A DNA stretch of 64,000 nucleotides from Gimesia aquarii (lineage in GTDB: Bacteria; Planctomycetota; Planctomycetia; Planctomycetales; Planctomycetaceae): assembly GCF_007748195.1 (NCBI RefSeq), contig NZ_CP037920.1:1-64000 (forward strand). The letters are read 5' to 3'. The translations under genes were made by a program, and so were the position numbers. A model generated the notes under the pieces. It ran no database searches. It saw nothing but the letters and a program-made list of their open reading frames with translations, and was not told where the DNA came from. The first letter of the stretch is position 1. The number at the start of each line of letters is the position of its first letter. Of this stretch, positions 38,608 to 49,500 are shown piece by piece.

Positions 38608-40068
38608 TTAAAGTTCAGGGATGGGATCTCCGTCCTTGATATCGACTTCTTCCCAGTTTGCTTTCCCGTTTTCATAACGCAGGATGCGATGCTTACTGCC
38701 GGGGGCAGGTTTTTCATTGATGGTAGGTAACCAGGCACGGTGTTCTTTGATTAACGCAGCGAACTTGGGATCGTTACTGAGATTCTTCCATTCATTGGGG
38801 TCCTGTTTCATGTCATAGAATTCTTCCGTACCATCAGCATAACGGATGTAGCGATAGTTCTCGGAACGCACCGCCGTATTGTTACGATTGTGTGAGGTAA
38901 TGGCGGGCCACTTGCGGGGTGTGTTCGCGTCTTTTAATTGAGGGACCAATGAGTGGCCTTCCAACCCTGCTTTGGGAGGTAACTTACATAGCTGCAACAA
39001 TGTGGGATAGATGTCCAACAGTTCGACTGGCTTGCTGCAAACAGCGCCTTCCGTAATGCCTGGTCCGGCAAAAATTAAGGGTACGCGAGTGGAACGATCC
39101 CACAGTGTGTTCTTGCCGGTGATCAGCTTCTCGCCGAGATGCCAACCATGATCGGACCAAATGACGATGATTGTGTTTTCAGCGAGATTGTTTTTCTCCA
39201 GTGCGTCCACCACACGGCCAACCTGGCTATCGACAAAACTGGTCGATGCGAGATAGGAACGAACCAGATTTTTCCACTGATTGGCTTCCTGCAGAAACTT
39301 GAATCGAGGTTCGGGGAGTTTCCAATGCAGGTACCAGGAAAAGCGAGGTGTGTCATCGCGGTCGTTTTCCAGGAGTGGTGGCAATTGCAAGGTCTCTTCA
39401 GGGTAGAGATCAAACCATTTTTGAGTCGCGTAGCAGGGAACGTGAGGCAGGAAAAAACCAGCCGAAAGAAAGAACGGTTCTTGAGGTTTTTTGTTTAACT
39501 GATCGACGGCCCAGGTTGCGACTTTCCAGTCTCCTTTGTCTTCATCTTTATGAGGAAAGGTACCCCAATCGACAAGCGGATGTGGGTTCGGCGTCTTGAC
39601 CAGTTTTTTCGGAGGTTTGACACCAACTCCCGCGGGTGGACCCAGCACATTAAATTCCTGGTCTTTTTTCTTCCGTCCATAACCGCCATGATAAATCTTT
39701 CCTGTGCTATATGTTTTATAGCCATGCTGCTGAAGGTATTGAGGGAGCGTGACATGGTCTTTGAATTTATCAATCGTGCGGAACCAGGGGGCCAGTCCAT
39801 ACACTCCGGTTGTAGAAGGACGTAGCCCTGTCATCAGGCTGGTGCGCGAGGGATTACAAAGCGGTGATTGACAGTGTGCGTTATTAAACAAGGTACCTCT
39901 CGCCGCCACCCGATCAATATGCGGGGTTTTGATTTGAGGATGTCCCTTCAGACAACCAATCCAGTCGTTCTGGTCATCAATGGCAATAAACAGAATATTC
40001 GGCTTCTGTGCCGCCCAGAGCGGCGAACAAACAGACCAGATTACAACCATCGTCAGTAGCCATCGCAT
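38608..40068 (-). CDS. Iduronate-2-sulfatase-like S1 sulfatase
   Basis: 486 residues with a signal peptide (ending LWAA). PNILFIAIDDQNDWIGCLKGHPQIKTPHIDR is the opening typical of the iduronate-2-sulfatase branch. The formylglycine motif is canonical C-N-P-S-R with Cys at residue 71. IIVIWSDHGWHLGEK provides the second metal-site motif. It is probably exported and matured by a formylglycine-generating enzyme encoded elsewhere. It precedes the SGNH hydrolase gene. Confidence 0.93.
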   Translation of the reverse strand: MRWLLTMVVIWSVCSPLWAAQKPNILFIAIDDQNDWIGCLKGHPQIKTPHIDRVAARGTLFNNAHCQSPLCNPSRTSLMTGLRPSTTGVYGLAPWFRTIDKFKDHVTLPQYLQQHGYKTYSTGKIYHGGYGRKKKDQEFNVLGPPAGVGVKPPKKLVKTPNPHPLVDWGTFPHKDEDKGDWKVATWAVDQLNKKPQEPFFLSAGFFLPHVPCYATQKWFDLYPEETLQLPPLLENDRDDTPRFSWYLHWKLPEPRFKFLQEANQWKNLVRSYLASTSFVDSQVGRVVDALEKNNLAENTIIVIWSDHGWHLGEKLITGKNTLWDRSTRVPLIFAGPGITEGAVCSKPVELLDIYPTLLQLCKLPPKAGLEGHSLVPQLKDANTPRKWPAITSHNRNNTAVRSENYRYIRYADGTEEFYDMKQDPNEWKNLSNDPKFAALIKEHRAWLPTINEKPAPGSKHRILRYENGKANWEEVDIKDGDPIPEL

Positions 40069-40271
40069 CAGAAGTACCTTTCAATGAACCTTCGAATATT
40101 CAACGCAATTTACTCATTTTCATCATACTGTGTCCCGTAGGAGAATGAAATCACCAGATTTATTTTCCATTCGGAGATCGTTTCAACGGGAAATTTTATC
40201 TGGATAACATAAACAAATATTGATATATTGGACGATAATCAAAGCAGACAATATCCTCAGGCTCAGGTAAA

Positions 40272-41669
40272 ATGATGCTTTCGTTCACCGACCACCACAA
40301 GATTCATGGTCGACGCGAGTTCCTCCGGGTGGGAGGCTTAGCGTTGGGGGGGCTGACGCTGCCGGAGATCCTGTCGGCAAAAGCGCATGCTGCCGGTTCG
40401 GGGACGTTGCTGAAAAATAAATCGGTCATCTTCCTGTTTATGCATGGCGGACCCAGCCAGATCGAGACGTTTGATCCGAAGATGGATGCCCCCGCAAATA
40501 TCCGCAGTGCCACTGGTGAAGTGACAACCAAAATTCCTGGTGTGACCTTTGGCGGGACTTTTCAGAAGCTGTCTCAACTGGCGGATCGAATGTCAATCGT
40601 GCGTTCTTATCGCACGGGCGACAGTCGCCATGACATCAAGCCGATTGTGCATAAAGACACGCTCGATGCAAATCTTGGTTCACTCTACTCGCGAGTGGTT
40701 GGTGCGAATCATCCCAAGAATGGAATGCCGACCAACGCAGTACTCTTCCCGCGGGCCATTGATGAGAAGATGATGCCCGCCATCACGAAGTTCGGTAAAT
40801 TTGATTCACATGGTTCGATGGGCAGCGCTTATACGCCATTCGTTCCCGGTGCAGGTGGTGACCTGCAATCGAACATGAGTCTTTCCATTCCTCAAAATCG
40901 GCTCGATGATCGTAAATTGTTATTGTCAAACCTGGATCGTGCTCGCTGGGCAGCAGACAAAAGTGAATCCTTTACCGCGTCTTCGCATCTACAGCAACAG
41001 GCCTTCGATGTGATTATGGGAGGTGTTTCCAAAGCCTTCGATTTATCTAAGGAAGATCCCAAAGTCGTCGCACGTTATGATACCGCACCACTGGTCAAGC
41101 CAGATCAAATTGACAAACGCTGGAAGAATTATGAACGCTATGTCGTTAATGCGCAATCACTGGGAAAACTGCTATTAATGGCACGTCGCCTTTGCGAAGC
41201 CGGTTGTGGTTTTGTAACGATCACGACGAATTTTGTGTGGGACATGCATGGAGACAAAAATAATGCTGGTGTTGCAGAAGGTATGGACTACATGGGAGTT
41301 CCCTTCGATCATGCCGTTTCTGCTTTCATGGAAGATGTACATGACCGCGGGCTCAGTGATGACATTCTGTTGGTCTGTTCTGGAGAAATGGGGCGCACTC
41401 CGAAGTTGAATAAAAATGGCGGCCGCGATCACTGGGGAAATTTATCACCTTTGATGCTGTCAGGCGGTGGTTTAAATATGGGGCAGGTCATCGGACAGTC
41501 CACACGTCATGCCAGCGAACCACAGACCGAACCGATCGAACGTAAAGATCTCGTCACGAGTATCATGCATACTCTGTTCGATCTGGGTGAACTTCGCATT
41601 ACCCGTGGCGTACCAAGCGAAATTATCCAGGTTGCCTCTGCTGGTAAGGTTATTCCAGGACTTTTTTAG
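40272..41669 (+). CDS. DUF1501 protein, Tat-exported (second copy)
   Basis: 465 residues. The Tat motif GRREFLRVGGLALGGL opens the protein. Family landmarks are FLFMHGGPSQIETFDPK, VRSYRTGDSRHDIKPI and CSGEMGRTPKLNKNGGRDHWG. It is only distantly similar to the DUF1501 protein at 34389-35747, so it is not a recent duplicate. The function is unknown, and again no DUF1549/DUF1553 gene is adjacent. Its end converges on the M56 fusion gene with an 8-bp gap. Confidence 0.92.
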   Translation: MMLSFTDHHKIHGRREFLRVGGLALGGLTLPEILSAKAHAAGSGTLLKNKSVIFLFMHGGPSQIETFDPKMDAPANIRSATGEVTTKIPGVTFGGTFQKLSQLADRMSIVRSYRTGDSRHDIKPIVHKDTLDANLGSLYSRVVGANHPKNGMPTNAVLFPRAIDEKMMPAITKFGKFDSHGSMGSAYTPFVPGAGGDLQSNMSLSIPQNRLDDRKLLLSNLDRARWAADKSESFTASSHLQQQAFDVIMGGVSKAFDLSKEDPKVVARYDTAPLVKPDQIDKRWKNYERYVVNAQSLGKLLLMARRLCEAGCGFVTITTNFVWDMHGDKNNAGVAEGMDYMGVPFDHAVSAFMEDVHDRGLSDDILLVCSGEMGRTPKLNKNGGRDHWGNLSPLMLSGGGLNMGQVIGQSTRHASEPQTEPIERKDLVTSIMHTLFDLGELRITRGVPSEIIQVASAGKVIPGLF

Positions 41670-41677
41670 TAGCCGTG

Positions 41678-44600
41678 CTATTTTTTGAGTGCGGCACTCA
41701 ACTTTTCTTTCATGCCCAGCCATTTTGTATCCGAAGCGACAAGCAGACCATCAGGGCCGATGAGGAAATACGTGGGAACCGAGCTGATCGCCAGTTGGCG
41801 TGCCATGTCAGATTCGTCACCAAGGTAGTTTTGCGACCAGTTCCAACCACCTTGCTCTACGAGGGTCTTTGCTTTAGAAGGATCTTTATCGATATTCAAT
41901 CCTACGAGTGTAATCGGCTTATCTGAGAGACTGTTTATGGTGGCCTGAATATCTGGCATCGTTTGGAGACAGGGTACGCACCAACTAGCCCAGACATGCA
42001 TCAAGACGTAGCGTCCTTCCATATCTTTGATAATATGTTCTCGACCGGTTGTGTCTGAGAATTTGTAAATCTGCATGTTCGCACCTACGCGTGGACCGAC
42101 CCGACACGCCACTTCAATATTGCCAAGATCTTTCATTCCCGAAGCAATATCGGATGAAGTAACGTTGATCGTGACAACTTTTTCACCAACCGTTTCAACA
42201 AGGCACCCCGCGGGCTGTTCGTATAATCGCAACACAAGGTCATAAACTCCCGGGGGTACTCCATTGATTTGGAGCCGACCATTGGGTGCTAACTTTACAA
42301 AGTAATAAGGCCGAGTTCTCAACCAATCGTAACGGTTTGGATCCAGGAACCAGGATGCCTGGACGGGTCCAGTCGGGTTAAAGCTCAGATTTAGAAAATC
42401 TTTTGGTAATTTGAGACCACCATCGCGTCGAATCAGATAATTAAGTGACCAGTTCTTATTCAGAACTGCTTCGCCACGGCCTGTTGCTACAACTTTGCCA
42501 GTGACGGTAGTTCCCTTTCCACCTAGAGTGAGCGTTTTATTTTCGCCCGGTTGTAGGTCCAGAGGAATTGCCTGACTGGATGTTAATAGTGAATCTCTCC
42601 AGGGACCGAGATATGCTTGTATGCTTCCCGCGATTGGGGGCAGACGTTTGAATTCAAATCGGCCATCTGCATCTGTACGAGCACTATAGGAATCCTGGAA
42701 TCGGGGTTCCCCCAGCTTTCCATCCCGCACTGGACGAAAATAGATCCATTGTTCGGGGACAGGCTTCCCATCTTGCAATAACCTGCCCGAAACTTTGGCC
42801 CAGGGTTGCAACTGAATCGTGCCGATTTTCTCATCTGGTTTTCGAAGCACTTCAGCGAAACCAATGTCGTGAATGACGCGAACGCGGATTGGTTCGAATG
42901 TAGCCGCCAGTTGAAATCGCCCCTCGTTGGATGTCTTGATTTGTTGTCCACTCCATTCGAGCTTGTTGTTGTTTATATGCGGCACGATGCTAGGTGTGCC
43001 CTGGACCACGATCGCAGAAGGTACAGGATTTCCATTCTTGTCTACAACATAACCTTTGCGTGCTTTAGCTGGTTCCAGAGAAAAGTTTTGCGTAACGCGA
43101 CTATCTCCCAGAGCGAACGAGTTTTCACTCATCGCCGAACGATAACCGTCGGCATCAATTCGAATTTGGTGACGACGATCATACATACCATCATTCAGCT
43201 TGATTTCATAAAGGCCATTATCACCTGGAACCGAGCGATCAAACGAGGTAGATAAAAATTGGGGACGGAAGACGATCACAGGAACAGCACGAAATTCTTT
43301 GATTGGTTTTCCAGTTTCAGCATCTGTGACTTTACCGGAAGCGATCAGGAGCGGAGCGAGTTTGATAACATGTTCTGCTTCCGTGGCAGCTAATGTCACA
43401 GTTTTTGAAGCATTTTTCTTTGCATAAATCTCATAAGTTACAGCATCGTCGGGAGCCCAGTCCCACTCATACACACCCTTCTCATCAGAATGAACGGGTA
43501 TCCGAGAATTGAGAACATTGGGGTGTCGGTGATTATAAAGCGATTCGACACCGCGCCACTTCCCCAGGCTGATCCTGGCCTTGGGAACGGGTTTTCCGTT
43601 GGAGTCCACGATCTTCAGTGTAAGACGTTTTCCAGGTTTCATTTCGAAAGAAAGTGGTTCCATCGATTTGGTGGCATTGACGATTTGGCGTACCGGCATA
43701 AATCCCGGAGCGACGACTGTGATGGGATGTTTTCCTGGTGGGAGCGGAATGGTTTCGAAATGTCCTTTGTTATCAATCTCAACTTCATGAACTGTGGAGC
43801 CATAGTAGGGTTCGTCGTGCCAGATAATCAATCCCTTTGTCACCGGATCACCGGCAGTGTCGATGACAGCACCACGAATCGAAACGCCAGGAGACAGCAC
43901 TATTTTGGCACTTCCGTCTCGCAGCATTGCCGATGTCAATTTTTGCTGGTCCTGCAATTCTCCCCATTCTGAATCACTAATGTAATCTTGATGTGTAAAT
44001 TTGAGGCGGAACTCATGGTCTTCACCGGCAGGTTTAACTGGAGCATTTCTGATGTTCCATTTTCCCATTTTATCTGTGATCGCCGTTGTCTCTTTGTAAT
44101 CGTTATCAGTCAAATATGTACTAATGATGGGTTTTGGGTTTACCGTCCACTTTGGTTCGGGTGATGTTACTTTGACATCGACGAGCACATCAGGAATTGG
44201 CTGATTATTTTCGTCGACAACGGTGCCACTTAATTCGGTTCCTCGAGCCAGTTGAAATTCAAAATGGCTGGGAATCCGCTTGCCTTGATCATGAGTGCCT
44301 TGAGCGAAATTAACAAATTCAGGTACATGACCAAACTGACCAGCCCACAGTCGAAGGATGTGTAGCCGACGTGGAATATTGAGATTCACAACACCGTCTG
44401 AATTCGTAACATGGTCTGAGTTGGGTGAACGTGCCCCCTTAAAATCATCGAGATACCAGAGAGACCTATGTAACTTGGCGCCTTTAAGTGGTTTGCCATT
44501 TTCGTCACGAATCGAAATGGTCATTGTGCGGGTTTCTTTATCAGTGCTTTCTTGTGGAACGACTTTCTCAGAAACCGATTTTGACTCGTCTGGTTCGATT

Positions 44601-45880
44601 TTTGCTACTTCTGCCACTTCGATTGACGTTTCGTTGTCCACGACGAGGGAATTCTTTGATGGCTCATCCTGAGATCGCAGACGCATTGATCCAATGATCG
44701 CGACAATGACCATTGCCGCTACCAAAAGTCTGCGCGCTGCGTTTGGTGAAAGTGAAATATGACTGCGCGCAAGATCAAGGAGTGCTAAAATGCGATGTTC
44801 TACGTGGGCACGGTGTGACATCCCAATAGCTGTAGTGCAGTTTTGATGCTGATAAGATCTTGCGACATCTAACAAAACATCGGCATAGTCCGTCGGTCGC
44901 TGTCCACTGGCAACCACAAGGTCATCGCAGGCCAGCTCCTGGAGTTTACGCATTTGAAGCAGGCCAATCCAGCAAATGGGGTTAAACCAGAATAATGCAC
45001 AGACGAAGCCCGCGATGGATTGAGTCAGTATGTCATGTCTTTTCGCGTGTGCTAATTCATGTAACAAAACGAGTTGGCAACGCGCCGAGTTCCAAAGAAC
45101 GGCATCTTTTGGCAGTAAAACAATCGTGCGAAAGATGCCGGTCACCATTGGTGATTGTGTACCGTCGAGTCTTCGTAGTTCAATACTTCTGTGGAATCCG
45201 AGAGATTGCGCAGCATCCGCCGCGGCGCGTGTCCACTCTAGCTTGTCAACCAGAGTGCTACGACGCAGGGTACGCGCCAGTAACCATTGAAGCCAGACAG
45301 TTCTCAACAGACAGAAAAAAATACCGCCAACCCAAACGAGGATCATGACTAGATTCCAGGAAATTTCAAACGTACCAGGTTCTTTTACCGGTATGGAATG
45401 ATTTACGTGTTGCAATTCGGTTGAAATTACTGCTTTCTGTGGACGAACCGGTTCCCACTCCGATGGAGTTGGTGCAGCATGAGAAAATTGAAAATTGTGC
45501 GGCTTCATCGGTTCATCAGAAAGCACAGTGGTGTCTCCACTGGCTGGATTTACGTTACGATTGAAATTCGCGGTGTTGCTGGTCGCGGTTCCATCATAAT
45601 TCAACTGAGCAACCCAGGAACGCGGCAGAATGGCTAATGACCATGATGGTGAAAAAACAGTGATGATGGGAATCACAAGGCATCCGCAAAATGCCAACGT
45701 CCATAGTCGATGGAGTACCGCTGCGGATCGTGTTTTCATCAGGCAAGCAAATACCAAAGTCGCCATGAGTAACACAAAACACTTGATAGTCGTATCAATC
45801 AGCAAGAACGAAATCACGTTGTCGGTGAGACCGAAAATAGAAAAACCATTACTGCTCATTAGAAATAGACCGTGATTCAT
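41678..45880 (-). CDS. M56 (BlaR1-like) peptidase fused to regulatory-like repeats and a thioredoxin
   Basis: 1400 residues. The N-terminal 400 form a BlaR1/MecR1-type membrane metallopeptidase: several membrane helices and the zinc motif HELAH at 274-278, followed by LQELACDDL. No penicillin-binding sensor domain is present. Instead, about residues 450-1250 carry several carboxypeptidase-regulatory-like beta-sandwich repeats (GTVVDENNQPIPDVLVDV, GYVVDKNGNPVPSAIVV, GKVTDAETGKPIKEF). The last 130 residues are a TlpA-like thioredoxin with active site WCVPC. It starts 1 bp from the upstream blaI-like gene, so the two are a regulator/peptidase pair. I infer an envelope stress sensor whose input is not beta-lactam in the usual way. 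Confidence 0.9.
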   Translation of the reverse strand: MNHGLFLMSSNGFSIFGLTDNVISFLLIDTTIKCFVLLMATLVFACLMKTRSAAVLHRLWTLAFCGCLVIPIITVFSPSWSLAILPRSWVAQLNYDGTATSNTANFNRNVNPASGDTTVLSDEPMKPHNFQFSHAAPTPSEWEPVRPQKAVISTELQHVNHSIPVKEPGTFEISWNLVMILVWVGGIFFCLLRTVWLQWLLARTLRRSTLVDKLEWTRAAADAAQSLGFHRSIELRRLDGTQSPMVTGIFRTIVLLPKDAVLWNSARCQLVLLHELAHAKRHDILTQSIAGFVCALFWFNPICWIGLLQMRKLQELACDDLVVASGQRPTDYADVLLDVARSYQHQNCTTAIGMSHRAHVEHRILALLDLARSHISLSPNAARRLLVAAMVIVAIIGSMRLRSQDEPSKNSLVVDNETSIEVAEVAKIEPDESKSVSEKVVPQESTDKETRTMTISIRDENGKPLKGAKLHRSLWYLDDFKGARSPNSDHVTNSDGVVNLNIPRRLHILRLWAGQFGHVPEFVNFAQGTHDQGKRIPSHFEFQLARGTELSGTVVDENNQPIPDVLVDVKVTSPEPKWTVNPKPIISTYLTDNDYKETTAITDKMGKWNIRNAPVKPAGEDHEFRLKFTHQDYISDSEWGELQDQQKLTSAMLRDGSAKIVLSPGVSIRGAVIDTAGDPVTKGLIIWHDEPYYGSTVHEVEIDNKGHFETIPLPPGKHPITVVAPGFMPVRQIVNATKSMEPLSFEMKPGKRLTLKIVDSNGKPVPKARISLGKWRGVESLYNHRHPNVLNSRIPVHSDEKGVYEWDWAPDDAVTYEIYAKKNASKTVTLAATEAEHVIKLAPLLIASGKVTDAETGKPIKEFRAVPVIVFRPQFLSTSFDRSVPGDNGLYEIKLNDGMYDRRHQIRIDADGYRSAMSENSFALGDSRVTQNFSLEPAKARKGYVVDKNGNPVPSAIVVQGTPSIVPHINNNKLEWSGQQIKTSNEGRFQLAATFEPIRVRVIHDIGFAEVLRKPDEKIGTIQLQPWAKVSGRLLQDGKPVPEQWIYFRPVRDGKLGEPRFQDSYSARTDADGRFEFKRLPPIAGSIQAYLGPWRDSLLTSSQAIPLDLQPGENKTLTLGGKGTTVTGKVVATGRGEAVLNKNWSLNYLIRRDGGLKLPKDFLNLSFNPTGPVQASWFLDPNRYDWLRTRPYYFVKLAPNGRLQINGVPPGVYDLVLRLYEQPAGCLVETVGEKVVTINVTSSDIASGMKDLGNIEVACRVGPRVGANMQIYKFSDTTGREHIIKDMEGRYVLMHVWASWCVPCLQTMPDIQATINSLSDKPITLVGLNIDKDPSKAKTLVEQGGWNWSQNYLGDESDMARQLAISSVPTYFLIGPDGLLVASDTKWLGMKEKLSAALKK

Positions 45881-45881
45881 A

Positions 45882-46271
45882 TTATCTGCCTTCTTTACGG
45901 GCGCGTTTGATGGCCTGCTCTAATCGATCCAGGTCTTCCTCAGTCAGAGTTTTTGCTGAATCGTCAATGAGTGCCGCTAAGGCATTGCCAGGCGACTTCG
46001 GAAAGAATGTTTCCATTACACTCCGTAGTGCAGAACGGCTGGCTGTGCGCTTGGACTTTACAGGAGAATAGATATGCTTCACACCACTGCGATCACGGCG
46101 TACGAAGCCTTTACGTTCAAGTTGCCCGATCATGGTTCTGACGGCTGAATAACTTGGAGGGTCTGTCAGTTTTTCGCGTACTTCAGCCACAGATGCCTTT
46201 TCGAGTTGATATAAAACATCCATGATTTGTTGTTCGCGCGCTGCCAATTCGCGTTTTCTCTTCTTTTCCAT
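45882..46271 (-). CDS. BlaI/MecI family transcriptional repressor
   Basis: 129 residues: a winged-helix domain (LAAREQQIMDVLYQLEKASVAEVREKL, YSAVRTMIGQLERKGFVRRDRSG) and a helical dimerisation/cleavage tail. In BlaI and MecI the repressor is cleaved in response to the membrane peptidase BlaR1 or MecR1, which is encoded next door here. A consensus promoter overlapped by inverted repeats lies just upstream, so it most likely represses itself and the M56 gene. Confidence 0.93.
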   Translation of the reverse strand: MEKKRKRELAAREQQIMDVLYQLEKASVAEVREKLTDPPSYSAVRTMIGQLERKGFVRRDRSGVKHIYSPVKSKRTASRSALRSVMETFFPKSPGNALAALIDDSAKTLTEEDLDRLEQAIKRARKEGR

Positions 46272-46308
46272 AAGCTCGAATTACCTCAGAATTTTAGTGC
46301 CAATTCAT

Positions 46309-46348
46309 TAACATGTGTTATTTTATTGACACTAATTTCGTTTGTCAA
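46309..46348 (-). promoter_or_regulatory. Promoter and probable BlaI operators
   Basis: On the minus strand a perfect -35 TTGACA (46348-46343), a 17-bp spacer and -10 TAAAAT (46325-46320) lead to the blaI-like gene. Two inverted repeats overlap it: TTGACA/TGTCAA arms at 46326-46331 and 46343-46348 covering the spacer, and TAACA-TG-TGTTA at 46309-46320 over the -10 and start. This is the layout expected for autorepression. Operator function is inferred. Confidence 0.65.
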
Positions 46349-46576
46349 GAAAAAATTAGCATGAAGTGCATGTTAGAGATCATTACATGGCTAAGCAGTA
46401 CCTCAGACTTAGAATAAGACCTAATTAGCAGGGGATTAAATTGTCATACCAGTTGCTAATTCAACAGGCAGACACAAAAATCGAAATATGATCTGCTAAT
46501 TTATTCAAATGAAATGAGACGCATTTGGAAATGGAAACATCATGGCGGAAATGATAGATATTTTGCACGCAGCCTG

Positions 46577-49500
46577 CTATTCCTCAACCACAATTTCTAC
46601 ACCTGATAACAGAGTTCTTCCCTTGATCGCTTTCAGTTCGATATCCAGGCTGTTAGAGGCCAGAACGCCTTTGAATTCACGAACAATGGCGCGGTTAGCA
46701 CCATTGGCTTCTTTGACGATATCCAATTCTCGCAGTACTGGTTTGCCTTGCAAGCTAACATCGAATACACGTTCACCCGGTTGTTTCTCATCTGGTTCCA
46801 GGAAGTAGAGGCGGACAGAATAGGCTTTTTCTTTTGTTGGTGTTGAAGAGAGCGTGGTTTTCAGAGAAGAGGCCCCTTCAGCTCCCGAAGCGGCGACCCA
46901 CTTCAGGTCGCCTTCTTCCACGAATGCTGAATGCTTGTGGAAGTAGCTTGGGCTCTTGCCACTCAATTTTATTGAGACCACCGGCGATGAGCCTCCCACG
47001 TTGGGATGGTCGAGCCAGAGTGTGCCGTTCTCTGCTTGTCTGTCACCAGGGGCCCCCAGGTTAACCCCCAGTTTTTGCACTTGATCTTTCTTTGCGTTAA
47101 GAGCCAGTGCGCTGTAACTCCAGACTTCGGATTCCGGCACGTGTGTCAGTGCCATCGATGTGAAGAGTGAATAACCACAACTGCAACCATGGGCCATGTT
47201 GGGTGAGTTGAGTACACCGTTCGCGGGAATCAGACTGTTTCGGCACCCACTGCGGAAACCTTCCAGCCGGGAAGTATTGGTACTGTCAATGTCACAGAAT
47301 CCCGCGGAGGCCGCACGGAAGGTCATCAAGTGTGGACTGGCAATGGCATAGTTACAGTGATGTCCATCCTTTGTAAATTCCCAGGGAATCGGTTTTCCCG
47401 TGATGGGATTGGTGCGGAGAATCGGTTCACCAGTTTCCAGATCGTATGACATACCTGGACCTCTCTGATCCAGAATACGATCGTTCCAAACGATGATCTT
47501 GTCCCACAATGTTTCAGGGTGTCCGCGAAAGCCTCGGCCTTTGGCGTACTTTTTCCAAAGTTCTGAGCCATCTTTGCCTCGGAATGCAGAAATACTGTCA
47601 CGATTTGTAATGAGCAGCACATCTTTCTTGTCGCTATATGATAACCAGGTACCCACAACGTCGGTCTGGTGTTTCCATAATTCTTTCCCCGTTTTTACGT
47701 CAATGGCTTTGATGTATCGCTCTGACAGTGCTTCGGGAATTTCGCCTCGTCGCTTCCAGTCGGTATAGAGGTCTTTCAGGGCGCCATCAAAGACATAGAT
47801 GCGGTCGCCACTCAATGAGACCACAGGAAAACTTAGATCGGCCTTGTGTGTCCAGACGACCTTACCGGTGTGGCGATTCATCGCTACTAATTCCAGTGGT
47901 AGCTTACCGTATTTCTCGCCAATTTTTTTGGAAATTCGAAAGGCGGAAGTCAACATGAGATCTTTATGGATACGAATCCGTCCCCATTTGTCTTCCGGGT
48001 TGGGTAGTTTCATCACAGTTAAAGTTTTACCGGTTGCCGGATCGATTCGCCGACACGTATTCTGGCTTGTCACCAGATAGAGACCGTCTTTGATGGCAAT
48101 AAAATGATGGCCGACCACTTTTTTATTGTAACCTTGTCCACGACGTCCGGGGTTATCTTCGGATGTTTCTTCCAACGGAATTTGCCAGAGAATGCGACCG
48201 GTATAGACATCAACGGCCGTTAATTTTCCGGGACCCTGTAGAAACATGCGGCCTTCGATCACCGCCATACTGGGCCCCCAGTCATGACGATTGTAAAACA
48301 AATCTCCATGCCCGGCAGGTCCACCGAACCAAAGCACTCCCAGCGGCGCTTTGACCAGCTCATCGCGCGACATCAGCGTGTTAGATGCATCGCCGTACTC
48401 GTGTGTCCAATTAGCGGCTCCGGGCAATGCGCCGATACGCGACAGGAGCGCGAACCCATTAGCTCGTTTCAGGTCCGCTTGTGGTAGTTGTTTGTTGGTA
48501 ACCATTGTCGAAAGTTGAGTGTAGGCGTTGTCAGCCAACTCAAGACACGCTTTACCACCATAGGGGCGTAGCGATTTAAAGATCGTTTGCCAAACTTTTG
48601 AGTCTGGTGTTTTGCCAAGTATGGATAAATCCTCTGAAAGGATTAATTCAGCCATATAGGCAGGCAGTTCAAACTTTAGAGGATCCCCGTGATGCACAAC
48701 GACGCGCGATCCATAAACGCCCACGGAATCAAATTTGGTTCGTAATTGTTCGACTTTGGTTTTGTCTGGTTCGACGGCAATGATGGTCAGCTTTGATTGC
48801 TGAATCAGTTCCTCTATCAATTGCCCGCTTCCGGTTCCCAGCACGAGGCAATATCCGTTATCGGGTTTCGTCAGTTGCAGTAACTGTTTGGTTTTGTCTG
48901 TCCAATCGCTTTGTTTCGTAGCCAACTCATGATTGTCTTTAGGGAAGGATTGTGGTTCAGCCTGCTTGTCACTGAAACAGATCAGGTTTCCCCCTTGAGT
49001 GACAACCACCAGTTTACCGTTGGCAGCAATCATCGTTGCGGGTTTGCCTTTCACAGTCTGACTCCAGCTGACCGTAGCCCCTTTGCCATCCTCAGACAGA
49101 TCAAGGGCAAAAACCTTGTCGGCTTGATGACCGTAGAGTCGATTACCGGCTTTCAAATCGAGCTGCGCTGGGTGTGTTTTGATCCATTCAGCGTATTGTT
49201 CTTTGGGGATCTCATGCAGCTTTTGTAGAGGCAGATTCCAAAGTTGATTGAGTACGGTGTTGGTGACATCCTTTCCCCGTCGGTCTTTCGATTTTACAAT
49301 CTTCGGGTTTTTTAAATCATAAGCGACGATATTTCCACCAGTACCAAAATATACAAAATCGTCAGTCAACACCGGATGACGGGCAGAAACTTTATACTCT
49401 TTTTTGGTGTCCATCTGGAATGTGGAACCGCCATGAAAAATGTAGGGGCCAATGGAGGAAACATGATAATTAGTGGCACGGCTGCCATATGAATGTGAGA

